Of a DNA stretch of 64,000 nt, positions 23,579 through 31,226 are shown piece by piece. The notes under the pieces were generated by a model. It searched no databases. It was not told where the DNA came from and saw nothing but the letters and a program-made list of their open reading frames with translations. Within the stretch, counting starts at the first letter, position 1. Each line of letters opens with the position of its first letter. The translations under genes and the position numbers were made by a program. This DNA comes from Streptomyces fradiae ATCC 10745 = DSM 40063 (GTDB taxonomy: Bacteria > Actinomycetota > Actinomycetes > Streptomycetales > Streptomycetaceae): NCBI RefSeq assembly GCF_008704425.1, contig NZ_CP023696.1:6116501-6180500 (forward strand), read 5' to 3'.

Positions 23579-24964
23579 ATGACCACCGACTTCGACCTGG
23601 GCAAGTTGCTCGCGGACCGCGCCTCCGAGCGGTACGAACTGCACGCCCGGCACCTCAACCACCAACTGCCCCGCATGCTCCACACCATCGGCTTCGACAA
23701 GGTGTACGAACGGGCCGAGGGCGCCCGCTTCTGGGACGCGGAGGGCAACGAGTACCTCGACATGCTCGCCGGCTTCGGCGTCATGGGCCTGGGCCGCCAC
23801 CACCCCGTGGTGCGCCGCGCCCTGCACGACGTACTCGACCTCGACCTGCCCGACCTCACGCGCTTCGACTGCGCGCCGCTGCCCGGCCTCCTCGCCGAGC
23901 GGCTGCTCGCCCACTCGCCCCACCTCGACCGGGTCTACTTCGGCAACAGCGGCGCGGAGGCGGTGGAGACCGCCCTCAAGTTCGCCCGCCGCGCCACCGG
24001 CCGCCCCCGCGTGCTGTACTGCGCCCACGCCTTCCACGGACTGACCACCGGGGCGCTCTCCGTCAACGGCGAGGACTGCTTCCGCGACGGCTTCGCCCCG
24101 CTGCTGCCCGACACCGCCGTCGAGCTGGGCGACCTCGACGCCCTCGACCGGGAGCTGCGGCGCGGCGACGTGGCCGCCCTCATCGTCGAGCCCATCCAGG
24201 GTAAGGGGGTCCACGAGGCCCCGCCCGGCTTCCTGAGGGCCGCCCAGGAACTCCTGCACAAGCGGGGCGCCCTGCTCGTCGCCGACGAGGTGCAGACCGG
24301 CCTCGGCCGCACCGGGGACTTCTACGCCTACCAGCACGAGGAGGGCGTCGAACCCGACCTGGTGTGCGTCGCCAAGGCCCTGTCCGGCGGCTACGTGCCG
24401 GTCAGCGCCACGATCGGCAAGGACTGGATCTTCAAGAAGGTCTACTCGTCCATGGACCGCGTCGTCGTCCACTCGGCCAGCTTCGGGGCGAACGCCCAGG
24501 CCATGGCCGCGGGCCTGGCCGTCCTGGCCGTCCTGGAGGACGAGGACGTCGTCGGCAACGCCCGCCGCACCGGCGCCCTCCTGAAGTCCCGGCTCGCCGC
24601 GCTCACCGACCGGTACGAGATGCTCCGCGAGGTGCGGGGGCGCGGCCTGATGATCGGCATCGAGTTCGGCAGGCCCTCCTCGCTCGGGCTGCGCGGGCGC
24701 TGGACGATGCTGCAGACCGCCCGCCGGGGACTCTTCGCGCAGATGGTGGTCGTCCCGCTGCTCCAGCGGCACCGCATCCTCACCCAGGTCTCCGGCGACC
24801 GACTCGAAGTGATCAAGCTCATCCCCCCGCTGGTCATCGGCGAGGCGGACGTCGACCGCTTCGTCACCGCCTTCACCGACGTGATGGACGAGGCGCACTC
24901 CGGCGGTGGACTGATCTGGGACTTCGGGCGCACCCTGGTGAAGCAGGCGGTCGCGAACCGCTGA
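23579..24964 (+). CDS. hpnO: HpnO-like class III aminotransferase (aminobacteriohopanetriol formation)
   Basis: A 461-residue PLP enzyme of the ornithine/acetylornithine aminotransferase fold. PLP-contact motifs are YFGNSGAEAVETALK, LLVADEVQTGLGRTGDF and the Schiff-base lysine K266 in VCVAKALSGGYVP. In hopanoid clusters such enzymes aminate the side chain to give aminobacteriohopanetriol, the major hopanoid of streptomycetes. The gene is 13 bp behind hpnH with GAGGAGCTGAGC before its ATG. In S. coelicolor I recall isoprenoid genes (ispG- and dxs-like) between the two; they are absent here. Confidence 0.88.
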   Translation: MTTDFDLGKLLADRASERYELHARHLNHQLPRMLHTIGFDKVYERAEGARFWDAEGNEYLDMLAGFGVMGLGRHHPVVRRALHDVLDLDLPDLTRFDCAPLPGLLAERLLAHSPHLDRVYFGNSGAEAVETALKFARRATGRPRVLYCAHAFHGLTTGALSVNGEDCFRDGFAPLLPDTAVELGDLDALDRELRRGDVAALIVEPIQGKGVHEAPPGFLRAAQELLHKRGALLVADEVQTGLGRTGDFYAYQHEEGVEPDLVCVAKALSGGYVPVSATIGKDWIFKKVYSSMDRVVVHSASFGANAQAMAAGLAVLAVLEDEDVVGNARRTGALLKSRLAALTDRYEMLREVRGRGLMIGIEFGRPSSLGLRGRWTMLQTARRGLFAQMVVVPLLQRHRILTQVSGDRLEVIKLIPPLVIGEADVDRFVTAFTDVMDEAHSGGGLIWDFGRTLVKQAVANR

Positions 24965-24967
24965 CTT

Positions 24968-25002
24968 TTGCCCCAAGGGCAAGAAGTTTGCCCCTGGGGC
25001 AG
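24968..25002. promoter_or_regulatory. double palindromic operator for the XRE-cupin regulator
   Basis: Two related palindromes lie between the aminotransferase stop and the regulator start: TTGCCC-CAA-GGGCAA centred at 24975 and TGCCCC-T-GGGGCA centred at 24995. The centres are 20 bp apart, about two helical turns, so two dimers would bind the same DNA face. The most likely ligand is the XRE-cupin protein encoded next, acting on its own promoter. This is inferred from symmetry and position. Confidence 0.65.
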
Positions 25003-25022
25003 TTTCCTGGCGCAATGGACGC

Positions 25023-25634
25023 ATGACGAGCGTCGAAGGAGAGCCGGCCGACGGCCTGCCGGACGTCGCGCCCCGGCTGCGGGCCCTGCGCCGCCGCCGC
25101 GGTCTGACCCTGGAGGCGGCCGCCCGGCGCGCCGGGCTCTCCCCGGCCCACCTGTCCCGCCTGGAGACCGGCCGCCGCCAGCCGTCGCTGCCGATGCTGC
25201 TCGGGCTCGCCCGCGCCTACGGCACGACCGTGTCCGAGCTGCTCGGCGAGGCCGCCCCGGCCACGGACCCGGTGGTCCGCTCCGGCCGCGCCGAGCCGGT
25301 CGAGGCGGGCGGCTGGACGTACCACCAGGCGGGCGCGGCCGGCCGGGCCATGCAGGCCCTGCGCGTCGACGTGCCGTACACCGGGCTGCACGACGCGGTC
25401 CGGGTCCACCCCGGCGAGGAGTGGCTGTACGTCCTCGCCGGACGCGTACGGCTGACGCTCGGCGAATCCGCGCACGTCCTCGATCCGGGCGACAGCGCCC
25501 ACTTCGACTCGCTCACCCCGCACCGCATCGCCTCGGCGACCCGGTCCGGCGCCGAGCTGCTGTTCGTCCACACCCTCGTCCAGAGCTCCGCCGCCGACCT
25601 GTGCCTCGGTGGCGGTCCCGCCCAGCACCACTGA
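25023..25634 (+). CDS. XRE-family transcriptional regulator with cupin sensor domain
   Basis: A 203-residue two-domain regulator. Residues 15-72 form the helix-turn-helix (LRALRRRRGLTLEAAARRAGLSPAHLSRLETGRRQPS). Residues ~105-185 form a cupin with VRVHPGEEWLYVLAGRVRLTLGE and the second cupin motif DPGDSAHFDSLTPHRI. Such proteins bind a small ligand in the cupin barrel. A double palindrome immediately upstream suggests autoregulation. It ends the hopanoid gene block together with the DUF6126 peptide. No ribosome site precedes ATG 25023, so a leaderless transcript is possible. Confidence 0.88.
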   Translation: MTSVEGEPADGLPDVAPRLRALRRRRGLTLEAAARRAGLSPAHLSRLETGRRQPSLPMLLGLARAYGTTVSELLGEAAPATDPVVRSGRAEPVEAGGWTYHQAGAAGRAMQALRVDVPYTGLHDAVRVHPGEEWLYVLAGRVRLTLGESAHVLDPGDSAHFDSLTPHRIASATRSGAELLFVHTLVQSSAADLCLGGGPAQHH

Positions 25635-25654
25635 GCCGAACCGAGAGGTACGCC

Positions 25655-25810
25655 ATGCCCGAGCCGGAGAACCCGCAGCCCATCCCGAGCACCCAGGAGC
25701 GGTGGATCAACCGCAACCTGGTCATCCGGCTGTTCGCCTACCTGGTTGCCGGGCACCTGTTCGCGGCCTTCCTCTACCTGCTGTTCATGCTGGGCGGCCA
25801 GAACCAGTAG
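25655..25810 (+). CDS. DUF6126 small membrane protein
   Basis: A 51-residue peptide with a soluble Pro-rich head (MPEPENPQPIPSTQERW) and one transmembrane helix (LFAYLVAGHLFAAFLYLLFML). I recognise it as the DUF6126 family, regularly found beside XRE-cupin regulators in Streptomyces. The ATG follows CCGAGAGGTACGCC, and the gene starts 20 bp after the regulator, so the two are co-transcribed. The function is unknown; a membrane partner or target of the regulator is conceivable. Confidence 0.85.
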   Translation: MPEPENPQPIPSTQERWINRNLVIRLFAYLVAGHLFAAFLYLLFMLGGQNQ

Positions 25811-25857
25811 CCGGGCCCGCCCCCGGCCCCGTGCGCGCGGGGGCGCGGCCCCGCGCC

Positions 25858-26670
25858 TCAGCCGTCGAGGAGGCGGGCGCGCAGCCGCTCGCGGGTGTCC
25901 CCGGCCAGGCCGAGCCCGTCGGCCAGGTAGCGCTCGGTGGAGCCCCAGTGCTCCTCGATGGTCGCGTACGCGGTGTGCAGGTACTCGCCGCGCGCGTCGA
26001 ACAGCGGGCTGAGCAGCTCCATCACCTCGGCGGACATCCCGGCGGGGGACGAGTCGCTGCGGCGCACCCGGTACCGGCGGTGCGGGTCGTTCGACTTCAG
26101 GTAGTCGGCCTCGATGGCCTCCCGCTCCACGCCGAGCGCCAGCAGGACCACCGCTATCGACAGGCCGGCGCGGTCCTTGCCCGCCGCGCAGTGCATCAGC
26201 GTGGGCACGCTGTCCGAGGCGACGGCGTGCAGGACCCGGCTGTGCTCGGCGGTGCGCTCGGTGATGATCGAGCGGTACGCCGCCCGCATGCGCGCGGCGG
26301 CCCGGCCGTCGCCCAGCAGCTCCCGCAGCTGGTCCAGGTCGCCGTTGCGGACCATCGCCCAGAACTCGGCGCCGTCGGCCGGGTCGGTCAGCGGGATGTT
26401 GACGTTCCGCACGCCCGGCAGCTCCACGTCCGGGCCTTCCAGGGCCTGGTCGGCGGCGTTGCGGAAGTCGAAGACGGTGTGCAGCCCCAGGGACGCCAGG
26501 AAGGCGGCGTCCTCCTCGGTGGCGTGCGCCAGGTGCCCGCTGCGGAACAGCACGCCGGGCCGCACGCGCCGCCCGTCCACCGTCGGCAGCCCGCCCACGT
26601 CCCGGAAGTTCCGGACGCCGGACAGCTCCGGCTCGGCGGTCGACGGCATGGGCGGCAGCTGCTGCGTCAC
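25858..26670 (-). CDS. tyrosine-protein phosphatase (DSP/LMW-unrelated, Tyr_phosphatase_3 type)
   Basis: A 270-residue phosphatase with the active-site loop H160-C161-AAGKD-R167-AG. The N-terminal GVRNFRDVGGLPTVDGRRVRPGVLFRSGHLA is characteristic of the bacterial Tyr_phosphatase_3 family, whose members dephosphorylate phosphotyrosine and in some cases phosphoinositides. The start is GTG 26670, preceded by GGAGGAGCACCC. It converges on the DUF6126 gene and is alone on its strand. Its target is not evident from context. Confidence 0.9.
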   Translation of the reverse strand: MTQQLPPMPSTAEPELSGVRNFRDVGGLPTVDGRRVRPGVLFRSGHLAHATEEDAAFLASLGLHTVFDFRNAADQALEGPDVELPGVRNVNIPLTDPADGAEFWAMVRNGDLDQLRELLGDGRAAARMRAAYRSIITERTAEHSRVLHAVASDSVPTLMHCAAGKDRAGLSIAVVLLALGVEREAIEADYLKSNDPHRRYRVRRSDSSPAGMSAEVMELLSPLFDARGEYLHTAYATIEEHWGSTERYLADGLGLAGDTRERLRARLLDG

Positions 26671-27582
26671 GGGTGCTCCTCCGCGTCCGGCGCCGGCGAC
26701 GTCCGCCGACGGGGTGGCGGTCCGACGATACGACATGGCTCCCCCGTCCACCCCCTCCCCGACCCCTCCGGCCCCCCTCCTGGACCCATCCGCCCCCTCC
26801 GGGCCCATCCGCCTCTTCCGGGCCCATCCCCGCCCCCCGCCGTCACGCCCGCCCGCCACCGGCCCCGGCGCGGCCCGCTCCGCCCTCCCGGACCGCGCCC
26901 CGGCCACCCGCAAGCCCGGCGGCCCGCTCCCCCGAGCAGCCGGACCCCGGGCGTCCCGGTCGACCCCGTGGAAACGCGTCCGGACCCGGGGCTCGCCGCG
27001 CCACCGCGCACCCGCCCGTGCAGCGACCGCCCGGGGCGCCGTGACACCCGGCCCGCCCGTGCCCCTGTGGCACCCGCCCCGCCCCGCCCCGCCCTCCCTC
27101 CGCCCGCGGCCTCGGTCGCTGTGTCCCGTGCGGCTCCCGTCCGCGCCACCGGGCCCCACGGGAATGAGGGGAAGGATCCAGGACGCCGACCCCATCGCGT
27201 CTCACCAGCCCCGTGCCCCTTCTGTCCCGTTCCAGCCGTCTTCGCGGCAGGGACCGGAGGCGGAGGGGGCGTTGTTCTGCGCCAGTTGAGGTCCCATGGG
27301 GTACTAGATGCGCTTCTGGTGCTTCTGTCCGTATTGAGTGTCTACGTCATAACCCGCCCTGGAAACAAGGGAGATGACCCGCGCGCGTGAGCAGCGTCAT
27401 AACGGTGACGGAACGTGGCCGGCCGCGGCGCCGAAAAACCCTGCCGGGCAAGCGAATTCATGATCCGTAATCCACGGACAGTGACCGCCGCTCTCCGGCC
27501 GATTCCCCTCCGTGAAAGCGTCGGCGCAACCTTCCGCTTGTTCCCGTCGTCCCCACTCGTTTACGGTCCCGTTTCAGCCGGG
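26671..27582. other. gene-free region, ~900 bp
   Basis: I see no supported gene. 26740-26860 is strongly strand-asymmetric and C-rich with short repeats of CGGGCCCATCC. From about 27240 the G+C falls, and a frame ending at 27390 (LLVLLSVLSVYVITRPG) has a hydrophobic stretch but uses codons rare in this genome, so I do not call it. The promoter of the riboswitch-controlled hydrolase should lie between about 27400 and 27560. Confidence 0.5.
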
Positions 27583-27756
27583 CGGATCGCCGAATCCTGC
27601 CGCCGCCCCGGAATTCGCACCCATCCACGTGTGGCAGGAGCGGGGGAACCAGGTAGTTCGCCGTACGGGAATTCCCGCACGGCTCGGGGTGAAGTCGCGC
27701 CAACACGCGGCCGGGCATCTCCAGTCCGAACCCGACAGCTCACCTCGCAGGCGCCG
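27583..27756 (+). ncRNA. c-di-AMP riboswitch (ydaO-yuaA class)
   Basis: The conserved core elements occur in order and spacing: GATCGCCGAATCCTGCCG at the 5' side, GGGGGAACCA at ~27642-27651, GGGGTGAA at ~27686-27693, and CCGAACCCGACAGCT with CACCTCGCAGG at 27726-27752. These are the signature sequences of the ydaO class, which in actinobacteria commonly precedes cell-wall hydrolase genes. The ribosome site GGAGAGG and ATG of the LysM/M23 gene follow within 20 bp. High c-di-AMP should lower expression of that hydrolase; that direction is known for the class and not shown here. Confidence 0.92.
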
Positions 27757-27770
27757 GAGAGGAATTCGCC

Positions 27771-28718
27771 ATGCCCGCCAAGGGTAAGCACCGCCGCATC
27801 AAGTCCAGCCCGATCACCCGCGGTTTCGTCGCCGCCGGCACGGGCGGCGCCACCATCGCCCTCCCGTTCCTCGGTGCGACCGGCGCGCAGGCCGCCGCCC
27901 CCGCCGCCGCCCCGGCCGCCGCCCCCGCGCAGACGGCCGCCGTCGCGACCGTCGCCGAGGCCGGCAAGCCCGCCCCGCGCGTCTACACCGTCGTCGCCGG
28001 CGACTACCTGGCGAAAATCGCCCACAACAAGAACGTCAAGGGCGGCTGGAAGAAGCTGTACGCCGACAACCGCGAGGCCATCGGTGACGACCCGTCGCTC
28101 ATCCACCCGGGCCTGAAGCTCACGCTCGGCGCCAAGGGCGAGGGCCGGAGCAGCGCCCAGTCCGCCCCGCGCACCGCCGACTCCGATGAGGCGCGCGCCT
28201 CCCGCTCCGCCGAGACCCCGGCCCGTACCGCGGTCAAGCCCGAGCCCAAGCCCGAGACCCCGGCCCCCGCCCCCGCCGAGAAGGCCGAGGAGCAGGCGCC
28301 CGCGCAGAGCGGCTCCGGCTTCACCGCCCCGGTCTCCGCCGGCGTCACCACGCCGTACCGCGCCTCCGGCGCCATGTGGTCCTCCGGCTACCACACCGGC
28401 GTCGACTTCGCCGCCTCCTCCGGCACCTCCGTGAAGGCGATCGGCGCGGGCACCGTCGTGTCCGCCGGCTGGAGCGGCGCCTACGGCAACGAGGTCGTCA
28501 TCAAGCACGCCGACGGCAACTACTCGCAGTACGCCCACCTCTCCTCCCTCTCCGTCTCCGCGGGCCAGTCGGTCGGCGGCGGCCAGCAGATCGGGCTGTC
28601 CGGCTCCACCGGCAACTCCTCCGGCCCGCACCTGCACTTCGAGGTCCGCACGGGCCCCGGCTACGGCTCCGACATCGACCCGGTGGCCTACCTCCGCAGC
28701 CACGGCGTCAGCATCTGA
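27771..28718 (+). CDS. LysM and M23-family peptidoglycan hydrolase, secreted
   Basis: A 315-residue exported endopeptidase. A basic N-terminus and hydrophobic stretch (GFVAAGTGGATIALPFLGATGAQA, ending near residue 41) act as signal peptide. Residues ~70-118 are a LysM-like peptidoglycan-binding domain. A Pro/Glu-rich linker (KPEPKPETPAPAPAEKA) leads to the M23 domain, with zinc ligands H208 and D212 in HTGVDF and H287/H289 in HLHF. It should cleave stem peptides in the wall. The c-di-AMP riboswitch directly upstream ties its expression to turgor and K+ signalling. A strong terminator follows. Confidence 0.94.
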   Translation: MPAKGKHRRIKSSPITRGFVAAGTGGATIALPFLGATGAQAAAPAAAPAAAPAQTAAVATVAEAGKPAPRVYTVVAGDYLAKIAHNKNVKGGWKKLYADNREAIGDDPSLIHPGLKLTLGAKGEGRSSAQSAPRTADSDEARASRSAETPARTAVKPEPKPETPAPAPAEKAEEQAPAQSGSGFTAPVSAGVTTPYRASGAMWSSGYHTGVDFAASSGTSVKAIGAGTVVSAGWSGAYGNEVVIKHADGNYSQYAHLSSLSVSAGQSVGGGQQIGLSGSTGNSSGPHLHFEVRTGPGYGSDIDPVAYLRSHGVSI

Positions 28719-28744
28719 CGCACCCCGCGCGAGCCGTCGCGTCA

Positions 28745-28786
28745 CGCCGCTGCCCGGCACCCTCCCACGGGTGCCGGGCAGCGGCG
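28745..28786 (+). terminator. 18-bp hairpin terminator after the M23 gene
   Basis: A perfect 18-bp stem with a 6-nt loop (TCCCAC) begins 26 bp after the stop codon. The inner arm includes CTGCCCGGCACCC. This is one of the strongest hairpins in the window and isolates the riboswitch-controlled gene from the downstream hydrolase. Confidence 0.85.
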
Positions 28787-28863
28787 CGGTGGTGGAAATC
28801 ACGCCCAGTCAACCCCTCCCTACGGTCGCGTAGGTCACATCCCGCGGAGGATGATGTCTCGCC

Positions 28864-29658
28864 GTGGCAGACGATTCGACGATGGGGGAGAACGACATGA
28901 TCGGGTCGTACACGGCGATCGGGGACAGCTTCACCGAGGGCGTCGGGGACCCGGGCCCGGACGGGCGGTTCGTCGGCTGGGCCGACCGCCTCGCGGTCCT
29001 GCTCGCCGACCGGCTCCCGGACGACCGGGACTTCCGGTACGCGAACCTCGCGGTACGCGGCAGGCTCCTCGACCAGATCGTCGCCGAGCAGGTGCCCCGC
29101 GCCAAGGAGCTCGCACCCGACCTGGTGACCTTCTGCGCGGGCGGCAACGACATCATCCGGCCCGGCAGCGACCCCGACGACGTGGCCGAGCGGTTCGAGC
29201 GCGCGGTCGCGGAGCTGAAGGCCGCCATCGGCACGGTCGTGGTGACCACCGGCTTCGACACGCGCGGCGTCCCGGTCCTGCGCCGGCTGCGCGGCAAGAT
29301 CGCCACGTACAACGGGCACGTCCGCGCCATCGCCGACCGGTACGGCTGCCCCGTGCTCGACCTGTGGTCGCTGCGCACCGTCCAGGACCGCCGCGCCTGG
29401 GACGCCGACCGCCTCCACCTGTCGCCGGAGGGCCACACGCGGGTCGCGCTGCGGGCCGCCCAGGTCCTCGGCCTCGACGTGCCGGCCGACCCCGACCAGC
29501 CGTGGCCGCCGCTCCCGCCGCGCGGCACCCTGGAGGTGCGGCGCGACGACGTCCAGTGGGCCCGCGAGTACCTGGTGCCGTGGATCGGCCGCCGGCTGCG
29601 CGGCGAGAGCTCCGGCGACCGGGTCTCGGCCAAGCGCCCCGACCTCCTGCCCCTGTAG
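28864..29658 (+). CDS. SGNH/GDSL-family hydrolase
   Basis: A 264-residue esterase-type hydrolase. Block I is AIGDSFTEGVGDP with nucleophile S22, the oxyanion Asn is in FCAGGNDII, and the Asp/His pair is in DRLHLSPEGH. There is no signal peptide, so it is likely intracellular. The substrate is unknown. GTG 28864 is used. ATG 28897 has a closer ribosome site (GGGGGAG) and would drop 11 residues that precede the domain. A hairpin terminator follows. Confidence 0.88.
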   Translation: MADDSTMGENDMIGSYTAIGDSFTEGVGDPGPDGRFVGWADRLAVLLADRLPDDRDFRYANLAVRGRLLDQIVAEQVPRAKELAPDLVTFCAGGNDIIRPGSDPDDVAERFERAVAELKAAIGTVVVTTGFDTRGVPVLRRLRGKIATYNGHVRAIADRYGCPVLDLWSLRTVQDRRAWDADRLHLSPEGHTRVALRAAQVLGLDVPADPDQPWPPLPPRGTLEVRRDDVQWAREYLVPWIGRRLRGESSGDRVSAKRPDLLPL

Positions 29659-29674
29659 CGCGCGGGGCCGTGCC

Positions 29675-29705
29675 GGGCGCCGGGTCGCTGTCGTACCCGG
29701 CGCCC
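29675..29705 (+). terminator. hairpin terminator after the GDSL hydrolase gene
   Basis: An 11-bp perfect stem (GGGCGCCGGGT and complement) with a 9-nt loop lies 17 bp after the stop and ends 35 bp before the next start codon. Confidence 0.65.
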
Positions 29706-29739
29706 ATAATGGGAGGCACCCGATTCCTCTGGAGGTGCC

Positions 29740-30939
29740 GTGAGCGGTGTCGATCCCCTCGGCCGGCTGCGCGCCCGCGTCCGCTCGCTGCGTCCGGCCG
29801 CCTTCGGCGCGGACGCCACCGGCGAGCGGCTGGCGCGCGTCCGCCGCTCGCCGAACTTCGCCGACGGCTCCTTCCGCAATCCCGGAGCCACCCGGCACCG
29901 GCCCTCCGGGTCCGCCGTCGAGTTCGCGAAGACGTACTTCCGCAAGGAGGAGCGCCTGCGCCGCGCCCCCGCCCGGCCGGTGCCCCTCCACCCGGACACC
30001 ACCGCCGACCTGGCCCGGCCGCCCGCCTCCGGACTGCGCCTGACCTGGGCGGGGCACTCCAGCGTGCTCGCCGAGATCGACGGGGCGCGCATCCTGTTCG
30101 ACCCCGTGTGGGGCGAGCGCTGCTCCCCCTTCTCGTTCGCCGGACCCCGGCGGCTCCACCCCGTGCCGCTGCCGCTCGCCGCGCTCGGCCCGGTCGACGC
30201 CGTCGTGATCTCCCACGACCACTACGACCACCTCGACCTGCCCACCGTCCGCGCCCTGGCCGGCACGGGGACGCTGTTCGCCGTGCCGCTCGGGGTGGGC
30301 GCCCACCTGGAGCACTGGGGCGTCGCCCCGTCCCGGCTGCGCGAGCTGGACTGGAACGAGTCGGCCGACGTCAAGGGCATACGCCTCACCGCCACCCCGG
30401 CCCGCCACTTCTGCGGGCGCGGCCTGCGCAACCAGCAGCACACGCTCTGGGCGTCCTGGGTCGCCGAGGGCCCCGCGCACCGGATCTACCACAGCGGCGA
30501 CACGGGCTGGTTCCCCGGCTTCCGCGACATCGGAGCCGCGCACGGCCCGTTCGACGCCACCATGATCCAGATCGGCGCCTACTCGGACTTCTGGCCGGAC
30601 ATCCACATGACGCCCGCCGAAGGAGTGCGCGCCCACCTCGACCTCCAGGGCGGCCGGCCCTCCGGCGTGCTGCTGCCCATCCACTGGGCCACCTTCAACC
30701 TGGCCTTCCACGCGTGGGCCGAGCCGGGGGAGTGGACGAAGGACGCGGCCGAGGAGGCCGGCCAGGCGGTGGCGCTCCCGCGGCCGGGGCAGCCGTTCGA
30801 GCCGGCGGGGGAGGTGCCGGTGGAGCCGTGGTGGCGGGCGGTGTCGGGCCCGATCGCCCGTCCCTGGCGCCGCCCGCGGGACACCGGGGGCGCGGCCGAG
30901 ACCAGCAGGGGCGGTCTCGACCTCGCGGGCGAGCGGTGA
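29740..30939 (+). CDS. MBL-fold metallo-hydrolase (NAPE-PLD/UlaG-like)
   Basis: A 399-residue metallo-beta-lactamase-fold protein. LTWAGHSSVLAEIDGARILFDPVW opens the fold, the di-metal motif is ISHDHYDHLD, and further ligands lie in ARHFCGRG, YHSGDTGWFPGF and LPIHWATFNLAFH. This pattern matches the phospholipase D-like (NAPE-PLD) branch, which often acts on phosphodiesters of lipids. The ~60 N-terminal residues are basic and unusual. GAGGTGCC precedes the GTG start. It is monocistronic as far as I can see. Confidence 0.86.
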   Translation: MSGVDPLGRLRARVRSLRPAAFGADATGERLARVRRSPNFADGSFRNPGATRHRPSGSAVEFAKTYFRKEERLRRAPARPVPLHPDTTADLARPPASGLRLTWAGHSSVLAEIDGARILFDPVWGERCSPFSFAGPRRLHPVPLPLAALGPVDAVVISHDHYDHLDLPTVRALAGTGTLFAVPLGVGAHLEHWGVAPSRLRELDWNESADVKGIRLTATPARHFCGRGLRNQQHTLWASWVAEGPAHRIYHSGDTGWFPGFRDIGAAHGPFDATMIQIGAYSDFWPDIHMTPAEGVRAHLDLQGGRPSGVLLPIHWATFNLAFHAWAEPGEWTKDAAEEAGQAVALPRPGQPFEPAGEVPVEPWWRAVSGPIARPWRRPRDTGGAAETSRGGLDLAGER

Positions 30940-31226
30940 GGTCGCCCGACCGCGGGCAGGAGGGACGGCCCGACTGCCGGCGCGGACGCCCGTGACGCGC
31001 CCGGGCAGCCCGGCTGCCCGGCCTCCCCACCCGGCCGGTCCGGGGGAGGACACCGGGCGGCGCCGTCCGGCGTCCCGGGCGCTCGCGGCAGGGGGCCCGC
31101 CCACGCGCGGGGCGGTGTCTCACGCCGCCGCCGGGTCCGGGACACCGGGGTAAGGTGATCGCCGCCGGTTCGTCGACGGGTTCGCGACCTCCGGCTCTGT
31201 GGCGGTGAGGTGAGGGAGGCCGGCGG

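Noticed and set aside
26667..27149. Minus-strand frame upstream of the tyrosine phosphatase
   Set aside because: Low-complexity Gly/Arg sequence lying in a strand-asymmetric C-rich stretch; not protein-like.
27286..27390. Possible small hydrophobic ORF upstream of the riboswitch (LLVLLSVLSVYVITRPG)
   Set aside because: It uses codons rare in this genome (CTA, CTT, TTG, ATA), has only a TTG-type start and no ribosome site.
30940..31226. Possible riboswitch before trkH, looked for because K+ genes often have one
   Set aside because: None of the ydaO core sequences (GGGGGAACC, CCGACAGCT) is present.
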